From the NCBI GenBank assembly GCA_032622095.1, contig CP136061.1:255451582-255515581 (forward strand): a stretch of DNA of 64,000 nucleotides. The letters run 5' to 3'. The DNA comes from Siphonodentalium dalli. Lineage: Eukaryota; Mollusca; Scaphopoda; Gadilida; Siphonodentaliidae. This document shows, in pieces, positions 32,772 through 44,300 of this stretch (position 1 is the first letter of the stretch; each line of letters starts with the position of its first letter). The notes under the pieces were generated by a model that saw nothing but the letters and a program-made list of their open reading frames with translations, was not told the DNA's origin and did not search any database. The translations under genes and the position numbers were made by a program.

Positions 32772-34843
32772 TTACAGAGGAAACACGGGCTGGTGGGCGA
32801 CACACAAGGACACTTATGAGCACGACTTCCGTAGTAACAAGAGCGGAGCCAGCGATACACTCACTTCCGGAGTTGACGTCACATCGACTTCCACAGATGA
32901 CGTCATGGTCCACTGTTGTCCCGAACACATCCCAGACAACAAAACAAGTGATACGATTCGACTCATCAAAAGTGACAACACAAGAGACACCACAGTTATT
33001 TCTGTTGACATGCGTCCCTCTCGTTCCTGCCAAAGAAACAGGTCAGCTTTCGCAGATATCCGCCCGACCCGAGATTAGGCCACACTCTCCGAACGTAGCA
33101 ACGCCATTGGTGAAGAACACTCCAAGAGCACATACTTCGTCATGGCGTCCCAACATATTGCGCAAAGTGTTTAGAAGAAATTCTTCAAATGATCCCGAGA
33201 CCCAACCTGTGGTAGAAGGGACCCCTCCAACAGTGAACGTTTCGTTGCCAAATTTCGATATTCTTACAAACCATTCAAGTTGTATCCAAGTACAGCCATG
33301 TGACGTCACTCAATCTGGGCTTGCCTGTGCAGTAGCGGGAAGTTGTATCCAAGGAAAGACGAGTGACTCCACTCAATCGGGGCTCAACCACGCAGTGGCG
33401 GGAGTTTATATCCAAGGACAGACTGGCGACGTCACTCAATCGGGGCTCACCCATGCATTGGCGGGAAGTTGTATCCAAGAAATTATAGATGACGTCACTC
33501 AACCGGAGCTCACACAGGCAAAAGCGGGCAGTGTAGACAATCGGGCTGCCGAGCCAACTGTTCCGCGCATATACAACAGCACTGAAACTTTAGCTATTTT
33601 CAGTGGAACGAATTGTTCAGTGCAATACCCAACATCCACCTCTAAAGAACAAGTCTCGTCAGATGGAGCAGCCAGTCGGAATACCCTGGGGTCTCAGAAC
33701 CCAAGTGAGCTATCTGAATTGCAGACGATGAGTTGCGTTGCTGGTGACAACAATCAAACTGGTGCCGTCGCAACGATGCATGTTGCTAATGACAACAAAC
33801 AAACAGGTGCCATCGCAACGATACCCGTTGCTAGTGACAACAATCAAACTGGTGCCGTCGCAACGATGCATGTTGCTAATGACAACAAACAAACTGGTGC
33901 CATCGCAACGATACCCGTTGCTAGTGACAGCAAGCAAACTGGTGCCGCCGCAATGATACCCGTTGCTAAAGACAAACAAACTGGTGCCATCGCAATTATA
34001 CCCGTTGCTAGTGACAACAAGCAAACTGGTGCCATCGCAACGATACCCGTTGCTAAAGACAAACAAACTGGTGCCATCGCAATTATACCCGTTGCTAGTG
34101 ACAACAAACAAACTGGTGTCGTCACAACGATACTCGTCGCTAATGACAACAAACAAACTGATCTCATCGTGATACCACGACAAATGCTCGCCAGACAATC
34201 GGCAGTAAAGAACAATAGGATTAGGAATAGGAAGAGTAGGTCACATGGTGTTCATCACATAGGCTTCGATGCATTCCGCAACACGGATGGAGAGTATGTG
34301 TGTTGTGTGTGCTCGGATATCTTCATGTCTGCCCGGCAATTGTCTATCCATCTGTTAAACAAGCACGCAGGTGTTCAGAAACCCTGTGTTTTGTGTTCTA
34401 AAAGTTACCGAGTCAGGCAGAGTTTCCTTCGACACGTGGCGAGTTGTGGTAAAACATTCCTGTGTGACGTGTGTGGAACGACGTTCATATCACGGTATAG
34501 TTTGTACTTCCATCGCTACTCGGTACATGGTGAGAAGAAATTCGCTTGCGACAAATGCTCTTATAAGACAACTAAAAAACAAAACTTACGAGTCCACATG
34601 GTATCTCACTCGGATATTCGAAATCACTTATGTGATATATGCGGTAAAGGTTTTGGCAAGAAATTAGTTTTAAACCGTCACATTAAGTCCCACACAGGAG
34701 AAAAGAAGTTTTCTTGTGACTTGTGCGGTTTGGAATTCATACAGAAATGTACTCTCGACAGACATCTTAAGACTCCATCTCATCAGATGAGAATCCCTCA
34801 GAAACGAAAGTCAAGAATTCGTAGTAAAACTTTAGTGTCTTAA
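32772..34843 (+). CDS. Exon D: terminal exon with six C2H2-type zinc fingers
   Basis: The frame is open in phase 1 from an acceptor at 32771 (or 32777, six bases later) to TAA at 34841-34843. If translation starts in this exon, the first ATG is 32816 (675 residues). The order is: Ser/Thr-rich disorder; four ~21-residue repeats (SCIQGKTSDSTQSGL type); ten 14-15-residue repeats (VASDNKQTGAIATIP type); a basic stretch; then six fingers in the last ~165 residues. Finger 2 is C2HC (its last ligand is Cys) and finger 6 has five residues between its histidines. The HTGEKK linker lies between fingers 5 and 6. A basic tail, PQKRKSRIRSKT, could be a nuclear signal. The likely role is sequence-specific DNA binding. 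The polypyrimidine tract is weak, so a separate single-exon gene remains possible. Confidence 0.8.
33733..34170 (+). repeat. 45/42-bp coding tandem repeat in exon D, ten units
   Basis: Units encode V-A-x-D-N-K-Q-T-G-A-I-A-T-I-P or a 14-residue variant, VAKDKQTGAIAIIP. All length changes are whole codons. Exon E has eight units. Confidence 0.9.
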
Positions 34844-34908
34844 CCTCTTCATTGCCGCACGACGTCATGTGCGGGACCGTTGACGTTCTGGCCACGTTTG
34901 CAGTGGAA

Positions 34909-34914
34909 AATAAA
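34909..34914 (+). terminator. Candidate polyadenylation signal after exon D
   Basis: An AATAAA hexamer lies 66 bases after the stop codon. At the equivalent place after exon E the sequence is AATATA (39682-39687), a weaker variant. Confidence 0.5.
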
Positions 34915-35010
34915 ATGGGGAATGTCACGAATGTCTTCATGCAAAGGCTGTTATCATACCTTACTCGTATTTAAATTTGCGCAGTGCTATTTTTAAAACT
35001 GAGCGAAAAA

Positions 35011-37032
35011 TAATAAGTTTATACCAATTAAAAATAGGAAAATAAGAGGGCTATTTTAAATAATATGATCATGTACGTACACGTAATTTGCGCCCGCTTG
35101 TTACTGTTCATGTGATTATCGGATGAATTGTTATCTTTATGGAAGGATTTGATGATAAACCCTAATTAGGGTGGATACACACATGCATACATGTAATCCC
35201 TGTAATTACCGTGTATTTGGCGTTTTACATGGATCATACAGACGATGTGATATGTGCCCACTGACAACCCAATCATTGCCTACGTGTTGAACGCACTGAG
35301 TTCTAGTTCCAATTAAGTCGGAATGTAGATAAGCCGTTTTCTTGGACCGAGTCGCCAGGCCACTTAAAATAATCGTTCGTGAGATAACCCATATGGTAGA
35401 CTTTCTATTTAAATAATTACCAGTCCTCTCTTATTTATAGCAGTGGTGGATCAGGATTTCCCCGACGCATGCAGGGGCTATATATGACCCGAAAGCTACC
35501 AGGCGGGGGTGGCAAACTCTGAGCTATTTAAGTAAAACATATCATATTGTACCTTCTTGCCCAGATTATTCCGACCGATACATTCAACTAAGTCCCTTAG
35601 CGATTTGAACCTTTCGAGACCCCACCCAAACAAGCGTCTGTATCTGTATGTGTTTCAGCGCTGGAGCCTCTCGACTGTGTTTGCGCTGTGGGAGGACTAT
35701 GCTGTTTTATCCGTTGTTTCCTTGCATGTGCTATCCTCCAGGCTGTCCCACTCCTCGATAGCTCGAACAAAGAACGAGTGTTGAAAATGTTCTACATCAA
35801 GCCTGTATATGCCAGACGTATGGCTTCTGGTGGTCGTGCATTAATATAATGCCAGATATCACACAGACTTGACTAATTTCCGCATCCTTGAGAGAAGACA
35901 TGTTTTTGGACTGGCATTAAATGTACTGATAGAAGACAATTTGATTTCGCTTAGCACTGCTCACTTGTCTGGCCTGTTAACAATGAACCGCTCGCGCGCA
36001 GGTGATTAATGTTGTCAATTATTGGTGTGGCCATGAAAAATACATGTATTTACATACAGAAATTACACGCATGTGTGTATCCACCTTAATTATAATGGGA
36101 CACAAGAAAATGATATATACAATGTATGTAAATAATCACATATAACGTAAATGTGGATATTTAGCCTGCCATGCAATACGAGTCTCAGCTGTCTGGCCAT
36201 CGACGCAGTCCTGTCTGGAATTTTGCGCGCCGGCGTAGGTAGTGACGTCATGATGTACGTCTTGATGTCATGACGCCTTTACTGGTTTCCCAAGAAGCAA
36301 TCTTAAAATGACTCTGCGATCTTTCAATCGGAACTAAAGTTTCCGTTTGTCGGCCTTGAACTTTGAGAATATTTCATCAATTTTTTAGGCGGAAATACCG
36401 TTAGAAAATTGAAGATAAAATGTAAACGGCCAGCAAGGTCGCTAGACTCCTCTTTCCGGGTAAATATTTTTAATAATTTTATGAAATATGTAAACAAAAC
36501 TTTTTCATGCAATTTAACTTTTTTGTTGACCAGAGCTTTTGTTCAATTTACATTCACATTTTGAAAATATATTTGGCCTTAGGAGCATGATGTTCCTACA
36601 TATGATGAAGTATAGCTAACAGAAACTGTTGCTAGATCAAAGTTTTTTATTTTTGCCCTGGAGCATTTTGCCCAATTACACATTTCGAGGTGGCATTAAT
36701 CAATACAAAATGGCGACCGTTGCCAACAATAGAATTTTGGACTCCGCTGACCCTGGTTGACCCTTCAGTTATGAATAAATTATCCTATTTTAGGTGATTT
36801 CAATTTATTTTTAGATTGGGCCGAAAAAGTCGATTAGTATATATCTCATATTCGCATACGTATACCCTGGTCGCTTCGCTTCCGCGGCTTCGCCGCGGGA
36901 AAGCGGGCGCTATAAAATAGACAATTATATTTACGTTCGGCCAAACGAATCTCAACATGTAAAGCGTTCAATCATACTATCATAGTTAGATATAAATAGA
37001 CAATTATATTTACATGCGGGGACACGAATCTC
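35011..37032. other. Spacer between duplication copies, nothing recognised
   Basis: Two kilobases of mostly unique DNA. A compact GC-rich hairpin (GCTTCCGCGGCTTCGCCGCG) lies near 36880. A word, TAGACAATTATATTTAC, occurs twice near 36917 and 36997. No exon was seen. Confidence 0.5.
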
Positions 37033-37631
37033 AACTACTGTATTTCGTGTTCGAACTCCAGCTGTGCGCTTACCAAAAATAACACTATATCCTGTGTGAA
37101 GGTCCGTATATAGAGACGTCGCCGTTTTTTGTAAAACAACTATCATTTACAAGTAAATGAAACACTAGATTGACTGTCAACTCTCCAATAATAATTATGT
37201 CACAAACCATTGTTATGCAAACATTACTAAACTTGATGGTAAACATTGGTAAAAGGTCAAATCATTGAAACATATTCCACAAATCATATTGAGACTAAAA
37301 TATTTTAACTACACGAATTGTTTGTTGACGGTTTTGTTAGAATGATATCAAGACGAGAAATTTCGTAATTGGGGAACTATAAATATTGAATACAAGAAAG
37401 TTGCATCTATTTCTCCATATTGTTCTTAGTGGTGGTGTGTTACATTATTTTATACTTTTGCGTATTTACATACTACGATTGCATTGTGTCTCTAGAAAAC
37501 AAATCGATTTATTTACTACTTCAAAGTCAAATATTTTATAACAGTTCTATATAAAAAAAACAAATCAGTTGTATGTCTTGTCTGGGGAGAGACACCACAT
37601 CTTTAAACGTTAAAACATGTACATGTTATAG

Positions 37632-39616
37632 TTACAGAGGAAACACAGACTGGTGGGCGACACACAAGGACACTTATGAGCACGACTTCCGTAGTAACAA
37701 GAGCGGAGCCAGCGATACACTCACTTCCGGGGTTGACGTCACGTCGACTTCCGCAGATGCCGTCATGGTCCATTGCTGTCACGAACACATCCCAGACAAC
37801 AAAACAGGTGATACGATTCGACTCATCAAAAGTGACAACACAAGAGACACCACAGTTATTCCCGTTGACATGTGCCCCTCTCGTTCCTACCAAAGAAACA
37901 GGTCAGCTTTCGCAGATATCCGCCCAACCCGAGATTATGCCACGCCCTCCGAACGTAGCAACGACATTGATGAAGAACACTCCAAGAGCACATACTTCAT
38001 CATGGCGTCCCAACATATTGCGCAAAGTGTTTAGAAGAAATTCTTCAAATGATCCCGAGACCCAACCTGTGGTAGAAGGGACCCCTCCAACAGTGAACGT
38101 TTCGTTGCCAAATTTCGATATTCTTACAAACCATTCAAGTTGTATCCAAGTACAGCCATGTGGCGTCACTCAATCTGGGCTCACCCACGCAGTAGCGGGG
38201 AGTCGTATCCAAGGAAAGACGAGTGACGACACTCAATCGGGGCTCAACCACACAGTGGCGGGAGTTTATATCCAAGGACAGACTGGCGACGTCACTCAAT
38301 CGGGGCTCACCCATGCATTGACGGGAAGTTGTATGCAAGAAATTATAGATGACGTCACTCAACCGGAGCTCACACAGGCAAAAGCGGGCAGTGTAGACAA
38401 TCGGGCTGCCGAGCCAACTGTTCCGCGCATATACAACAGCACGGAAACTTTGGCTATTTTCAGTGGAACGAATTGTTCAGTGCAATACCCAACATCCACC
38501 TCTAAAGAACAAGTCTCGTCAGATGGAGCAGCCAGTCGGAATACCCTGTGGTCTCATAACCGAAGTGAGATATCTGAATTGCAGACGATGAGTTGCGTTG
38601 CTAGTGACAACAATCGAATTGGTGCCGTCGCAACGATGCATGTTGCTAATGACAACAAACAAACTGGTACCATCACAACGATACCCGTTGCTAGTGACAG
38701 CAATGAAACTGGTGCCGTTGCAACGATGCATGTTGCTAATGACAACAAACAAACTGGTACCATCGCAACGATACCCGTTGCTAGTGACAGCAATGAAACT
38801 GGTGCCGTTGCAACGATACCCGTTGCTAAAGACAAACAAACTGGTGCCATCGCAATTATACCCGTTGCTAGTGACAACAAACAAACTGGTGTCGTCACAG
38901 CGATACTCGTCGCTAATGACAACAAACAAACTGATCTCATCGTGATACCACGACAAATGCTCGCCAGAGAACAAGCAGTAAAGAAAAATAGGATTAGGAA
39001 TAAGAAGGGTAAGTCACAGGGCGTTCATCACGTAGGCTTCGACGCATTCCGCAACACGGATGGGGAGTATGTGTGTTGTGTGTGCTCGGATGTTTTCATG
39101 ATTGCCCGGCACTTATCTATCCATCTGTTAAACAAGCACACAGGTGTTCAGAAACCCTGTGTTCTGTGTTCTAAGAGTTACCGAAGCAGGCAGGGTTTCC
39201 TTCGACACGTGGCGAGTTGTGGTAGAACTTTCCTGTGTGACGTGTGTGGAACGACGTTCATATCTCAGAAAAGTTTGTACGGCCATCGCTACTCGGCACA
39301 TGGTGAGAAGAAATTCGCTTGCGATAAATGCTCTTATAAGACCGCTACAAAACCAAAATTACTAGCCCACGTGGTATCTCACTCGGATAATCGAAATCAC
39401 TTATGTGATATATGCGGAAAAGGTTTTAGCAAGAATGTAGTTTTAGACCGTCACATGAAGTCACACTCAGGAGAGAAGAAGTTTTCTTGTGATGTGTGCG
39501 GTTTGGAATTCATACAGAAATGTACTCTAGACAGACATCTTAAGACTCCATCTCATCAGATGAGAATCCCTCAGAAACGAAAGTCAAGAATTTGTAGTAA
39601 GACTTTAGTGTCTTAA
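37632..39616 (+). CDS. Exon E: terminal exon with six C2H2-type zinc fingers, paralogue of D
   Basis: It is open in phase 1 from the same acceptor position as exon D (37631, or 37637) to TAA at 39614-39616. From ATG 37676 it has 646 residues. It is colinear with exon D. The 29-residue length difference equals exactly two repeat units (one of 15, one of 14 residues), so no other net indel is needed. All zinc ligands are conserved, including the C2HC second finger. Many differences fall on the helices of fingers 1-5, while finger 6 differs by one residue near its first cysteines. Intact ligands and frame argue that it is functional. The start, and whether it splices to exon A or has its own promoter, are unresolved. 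Confidence 0.8.
38598..38945 (+). repeat. 45/42-bp coding tandem repeat in exon E, eight units
   Basis: It is equivalent to the array in exon D but lacks two internal units. Some units read VASDSNETGAVATIP, a variant not seen in D. Confidence 0.9.
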
Positions 39617-39717
39617 CCTCTTCATTGCCGAATGACGTCATATGCGGGACCGTCGACGTTCTGGTCACGTTTGTAGTGGAAAATATAATAATACAAATGA
39701 CTTCATGCAAAGACTAT

Positions 39718-40195
39718 TATCATACCTAACTCGTATTTAAATTTGCGCAGTATTATTTTTCGCGCACCTATCGGTGAGCGAATATAAAACTGAGCGAAAA
39801 ATAATTCGACTCACAAGGTTATGCATTTAAAACACGCAACCAAGAGTTGATTCTTTCTGAAGTCAGCAAGTCAAGTCAAGTTCATAAATATTTATTAAAT
39901 ACCAGAATGATAAACTGTACCATGCATGTTTTTTAGCACGCATCTTCACAATGAAATGATGATGCAGTTGTTATAGTCGATGTACATTTTCGTCGAGACT
40001 GCCTTTTATATATACACATGTATCATTAGGGATAATAAACAACTGAAAATGTCATCAGATACAAGACATTTACGAAACAATTCTGTCAGTCTTGAATTCG
40101 CGCACCAGGGTGCGCGAATTCAAAGTGCGCGAATTCAAAATTGAGCGAAACATAGTACTGCGCGAATTCAAATACGAGTAAGGTACATAATTCTA
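39718..40195. repeat. Inverted pair of GCGCGAATTC/TTTGCGCAG words
   Basis: ACTCGTATTTAAATTTGCGC at 39729 is repeated in reverse complement near 40165-40190. A compact palindrome, GAATTCGCGCAC/GTGCGCGAATTC, lies near 40095-40122. Between them is a CAAGT repeat followed by AAATATTTATT (near 39863-39900), resembling the reversed tail of a LINE. Element borders are uncertain. Confidence 0.5.
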
Positions 40196-40239
40196 GAATA
40201 GCATAGATTGTTAGACACGTCGATATACAAGCAGCGTGC

Positions 40240-40650
40240 ATTCCGTTACTTATTCCTTATTCATTATTCGAAAAATTGGGGGAAATGTGGCAAATGACTA
40301 TGGCAACGTCTTTAGTAAGGTGAGACGAAATGTTGGGTGAAAAAAAATCAGAAACAAAAGTCCGAAAATATGCAAAGGCCGAAAATAAACGGAAATTGTT
40401 CGAAACAATTTCAAGTTCATAAATGGCAACCTCGGCCAAACTTTTTCGGCCGAAAACAATTTGGGTCGAGTGCAAAAAAGTGGGTTGAATTTCGGTTTTC
40501 GTTCTGCTCGTTCCTGAAAATTTATGAAAATGTGGCAAGTTATCTCATGTTCATAAATAGCAACTTGTGCCAAACTTTTTTGGGCTGAAAACATTTTGGG
40601 TCGAGTCCGAAAAAAAATTCGAATAAGGAGTAAGGAATAAGTAATGGAAT
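40240..40650. mobile_element. 411-bp TIR element (MITE-like)
   Basis: Terminal repeats of about 30 bp: ATTCCGTTACTTATTCCTTA at the left and its near complement at the right, ending at 40650. Inside is a ~136-bp direct duplication with GTTCATAAATGGCAAC and TTTGGGTCGAGT words. No ORF. Confidence 0.8.
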
Positions 40651-40825
40651 TGACGCCGCTGAGATACACTTGTTCCGTTGCATTAAGTTCTGAGTTCCCA
40701 TTCTGAATGATGACTTCTTGTTGGTGCGCTGAAGTCGGTCCGTACTCACTGCTTACCTATAGCGACCAATAGAACACAGAAACAAAAGTAAAGAATTCTT
40801 AATTCATAAGAATTCTAGTTTATTA

Positions 40826-40880
40826 ACCATGTCTATGCTAAAGTATCATTGACGAGTAGTTATCCCATAGGTGACACTAC
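40826..40880 (-). repeat. 68-bp satellite, single partial unit
   Basis: TATGCTAAAGTATCATTGAC followed by GAGTAGTTATCCCATAGG matches the reverse complement of the 55.7-57.3 kb array. Confidence 0.7.
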
Positions 40881-41382
40881 ACAGTTTATGTGGATGCAGA
40901 AATAAGGGGGCATCAATTATAATGTGTCTTATTTATTATGCTTACGATTTCAAGAAACAATTATCAGAGGTACAATGTTGATAACCCTTCCCTTAATTAT
41001 GTAACTTATTTTAAGGAAAATAAACTCAATTCAACTTCTATAATATACAATTTGAATTCACTAAATCAATGTATCTCATTTATTGGAATTTACATTTGGT
41101 TCCAAATCGGGCAGAGAGAGGAGGTTTAACACCCCCATACCCACCCTTTAACACCCCCATACCCACCCTATCTATGCATTCATGTTTGGTACTTGTATAT
41201 AGATTCCTATATTACATGTAATAATTTGGATATATACCGGTATTATGAGTAGGGTTTTGAAATATTTCCAAAAGTTGGAGATCTTGAAGTACCAGTTGTA
41301 ATTTAGTTTGGTCCAGTTGAGGTAATGGGAATTTATCTATTGGGGAGGAGTGTGCAGACATTTCAAAGAGGATACCCCATAT
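40881..41382. other. Non-coding stretch
   Basis: Contains a short direct duplication of TTAACACCCCCATACCCACC near 41126-41170. Nothing else is recognised. Confidence 0.5.
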
Positions 41383-44300
41383 TAGAGGAGCGGCCAAACG
41401 CCAAAAGTGGTCGGATACCCCTACCCTCGGTAGAACAAGTTGAAACCAACCTTTTATGGAAGGTAAATATATATCATTTATGAAAATGATTCTTGGCCTT
41501 GCCGGAATTGGTGGCAGCTATGTATGGTAAGACTATTTGTGGAGGTACCCTACCGAAAAATTAGCCTGTTTTCAGCGGTTGGCCAGATATACACAATTGG
41601 TTAAAAGTTAAGCATATCACCAAAAAACAGAACGTTTTATTTGTTATTATGTGGTACATGGTGATACTAGATTGGAACGTTCTTATTTTTTCTGGTTTGT
41701 TTGAGATTTCACGACGTCATGGTAGAGAATGTAACGTTATGCGTCAAAAAATCATGACGATTCAGAGAAACTGTCGCCCGTCAACTCTGTACAAAACTAG
41801 CACGCTGGATTGAGCTTATCTTGTCATATATGTTTGGAAAGAATGGAGTATTTTCTACCCGGAGGTATTAATTTTATTACCCTATCCCTACAAATATTGT
41901 AATTAATTGGAGAAAACTTACCCCTCCCCCAATGTCATAAAATGCTGAGTATAGCCATCGCCTGGTATTGGATCCCAGAATGATTGAATAGTGCGTAGTA
42001 TTTCCTTTTATTTCGTGTAGAACACATATAACAAATGTAAAATGCAAATTTCCAACCATATTCACCATTAGAAGAGTATTAAAATCCAAGATGGCGTCCA
42101 ATATGGCATTCGGTTTTTATTTTAAGACTCTGTGGAGCGACATACGAAAAATCCCGAAAAGGAACGTCCCCAGTGGTAAAATCTATATTATTGTAGTGAC
42201 TACATAGAATAACATTTCATATCAAACATTAATTTGACCATTAATATATCTTTCAATTGGTAAGCTAATAGGTAGAACTGTATCCCTCCATCCAATGTCA
42301 TAAAATTCGAAATAAAGTTATCGACTGGGATTGGAACCACGAGTGATAGCATTATGCGCAGTATGTTGTTTTATTTAATGTACAACACACATACGAAGTG
42401 ACAGGTATGAATTTCCATCCATATTCACTATTAGAAGAGTTTGATACAACAAAATGGCGTCCAATATGGCGTCCAATTTTAATTGTACCACTTAGCGAAC
42501 GCACATACGAACGAACTAAAAGGGAACGTCCCCTGTGTCATATTGTATATCATTGAAGTGACTAGATAGACGATATCTCATAGGGTACAGTAGTTTCACC
42601 GTTAGTCTATCTTATCAGTTGGAGAATTAGTAAACAAAAACTTAATCAACACCCAGTCACAAACGTCCACATAATGGCGGCACTTGTGACTATAGTCCAG
42701 AATGCAAAGAATTAAGCAAATCGTTCGGAATTACTTTGTGTTGAATACAACGAAGAAACTTAAAATGTAAAATTTGCATCCACATCTGGTCTTAGTAGAC
42801 CACCAAAATCCAAGATGACGCCCAATATGACGGCTAATTTTAATGCCAACACGCTGCGAACAATGAATACGAAAGTCGGTCAAAATGTATCATACGGCAG
42901 TTTGAAGCGATATATTGTTTAGATTGTGTGTTTATATTAGACGTCGATATGTTCTGTTTGAGTGATGGTGGTAAGACAACATTTTTTTCAGATAAAGCTT
43001 TGACGTGATTGTCTCAAATTAACTTCCATAAACTGTCGATCAGCTCCGTAAGGGCGGGTAAGCCGTGTCTTTCCATTGGTTTGGTGGTATCCTACATCAG
43101 GTTCCAAATGTCACACCCTTAGCTATGACACAGGTGTGACGCCAGTATTAATACGGGATGGAATTTTGAATTTGTTGAATGTTTAGGTTGTTTTGTTTAA
43201 CAATTATCAGGAACTTTATATAAAATATTTGGAGAAAGAAAAACGTACCAAAAAAAAAAAACACTTAGTGCAATTCCGAGAATGACTTAAATAGTTTAAT
43301 TTGCCTAATCGTGTATCGTGTATTGATCTCCAATGCACATTTGACTATTGTTTGACACATTTGATGTCATTTTGGGACGTTAAGTAAGTAAAGAATTAAC
43401 AATATGTAGACAACTGGTAATAATAGAGGATGGTCATTGGCCGTTACAAATAACCATGCACTCGATGCGGTACGAAGTGATGTTGTAATGTTCAATACTA
43501 ACATATTGATATCATTAATATATCGTGATAGTCTTGAATGTGCAGTGCTCCTTAACATGTCCTTTTGAATTTTCACCAACATTTTCAGAGAGCCTTGCAA
43601 CAGTTTTGGCCACATGAAACATTAAATAACAGAATCACCATCTGTTGTTTTGTGCAGTAACGCAAAAAACAAAACAAAAATGGCATACATTTTGAAATCC
43701 AGTAAATAAGATATCTTATCGATCTCTGGTTTTGCCAAAGTTGGATATGAGTCCACGAGCAATCAAAGTTCACACATCATAGTAACTACATATTAACGAT
43801 ACACGAAATTCATCATCGCACACACAACATTATCTTTAATGACATAATATGGGACCACAATGTCCATATAATGCAATCAGCGTACAATGGTTTATAAATA
43901 GGCGTTATAGTGAGCGAGAGGTTGCTGCTTTGTATAATCGTTCGAGTTTCGGCTCAGCGTCAAACAAGAAAGCAACACCGCATACCTATGAATATAAGTT
44001 GTTCTCGCCATATGTTGCTTGATGTGCATGTTTTTCCGTACATTGATATTTTTAGTCCCGACTAATTTGTGAGTTAAATGGTTGTGAATGTCAATCGGAT
44101 TCATATATGTTACAAACAGAAGATATTGAGTTTCCGGGCAAGACTAATTAAAATTCAATCTTCTATATCTCCGGCGGATATCATATCTGTATTAGTTCCT
44201 AGGGACGTGGGTCCTGACTATACATGTATAGCAATCTCTCATGCTAATACATCTTATTGATACATAGGTCATAGTGCGATAATCTCCATTGAACATGCAC

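Larger units (their letters stand above)
31428..35010 (+). repeat. Segmental duplication, copy 1 (contains exon D)
   Basis: From about 31428 to 35010 the sequence aligns with 37033-39812, including 1.3 kb upstream of exon D and about 170 bp after the stop. Copy 1 carries extra material at about 31600-32005 and 32240-32600 that copy 2 lacks. Both extra blocks contain H2 hairpins, so they look like insertions after the duplication. Confidence 0.92.
37033..39812 (+). repeat. Segmental duplication, copy 2 (contains exon E)
   Basis: It aligns with 31428-35010 without the two H2-bearing blocks, so it appears to preserve the arrangement before those insertions. The 3' end has an extra CGCGCACCTATCGGTGAGCG relative to copy 1. 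Confidence 0.92.
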
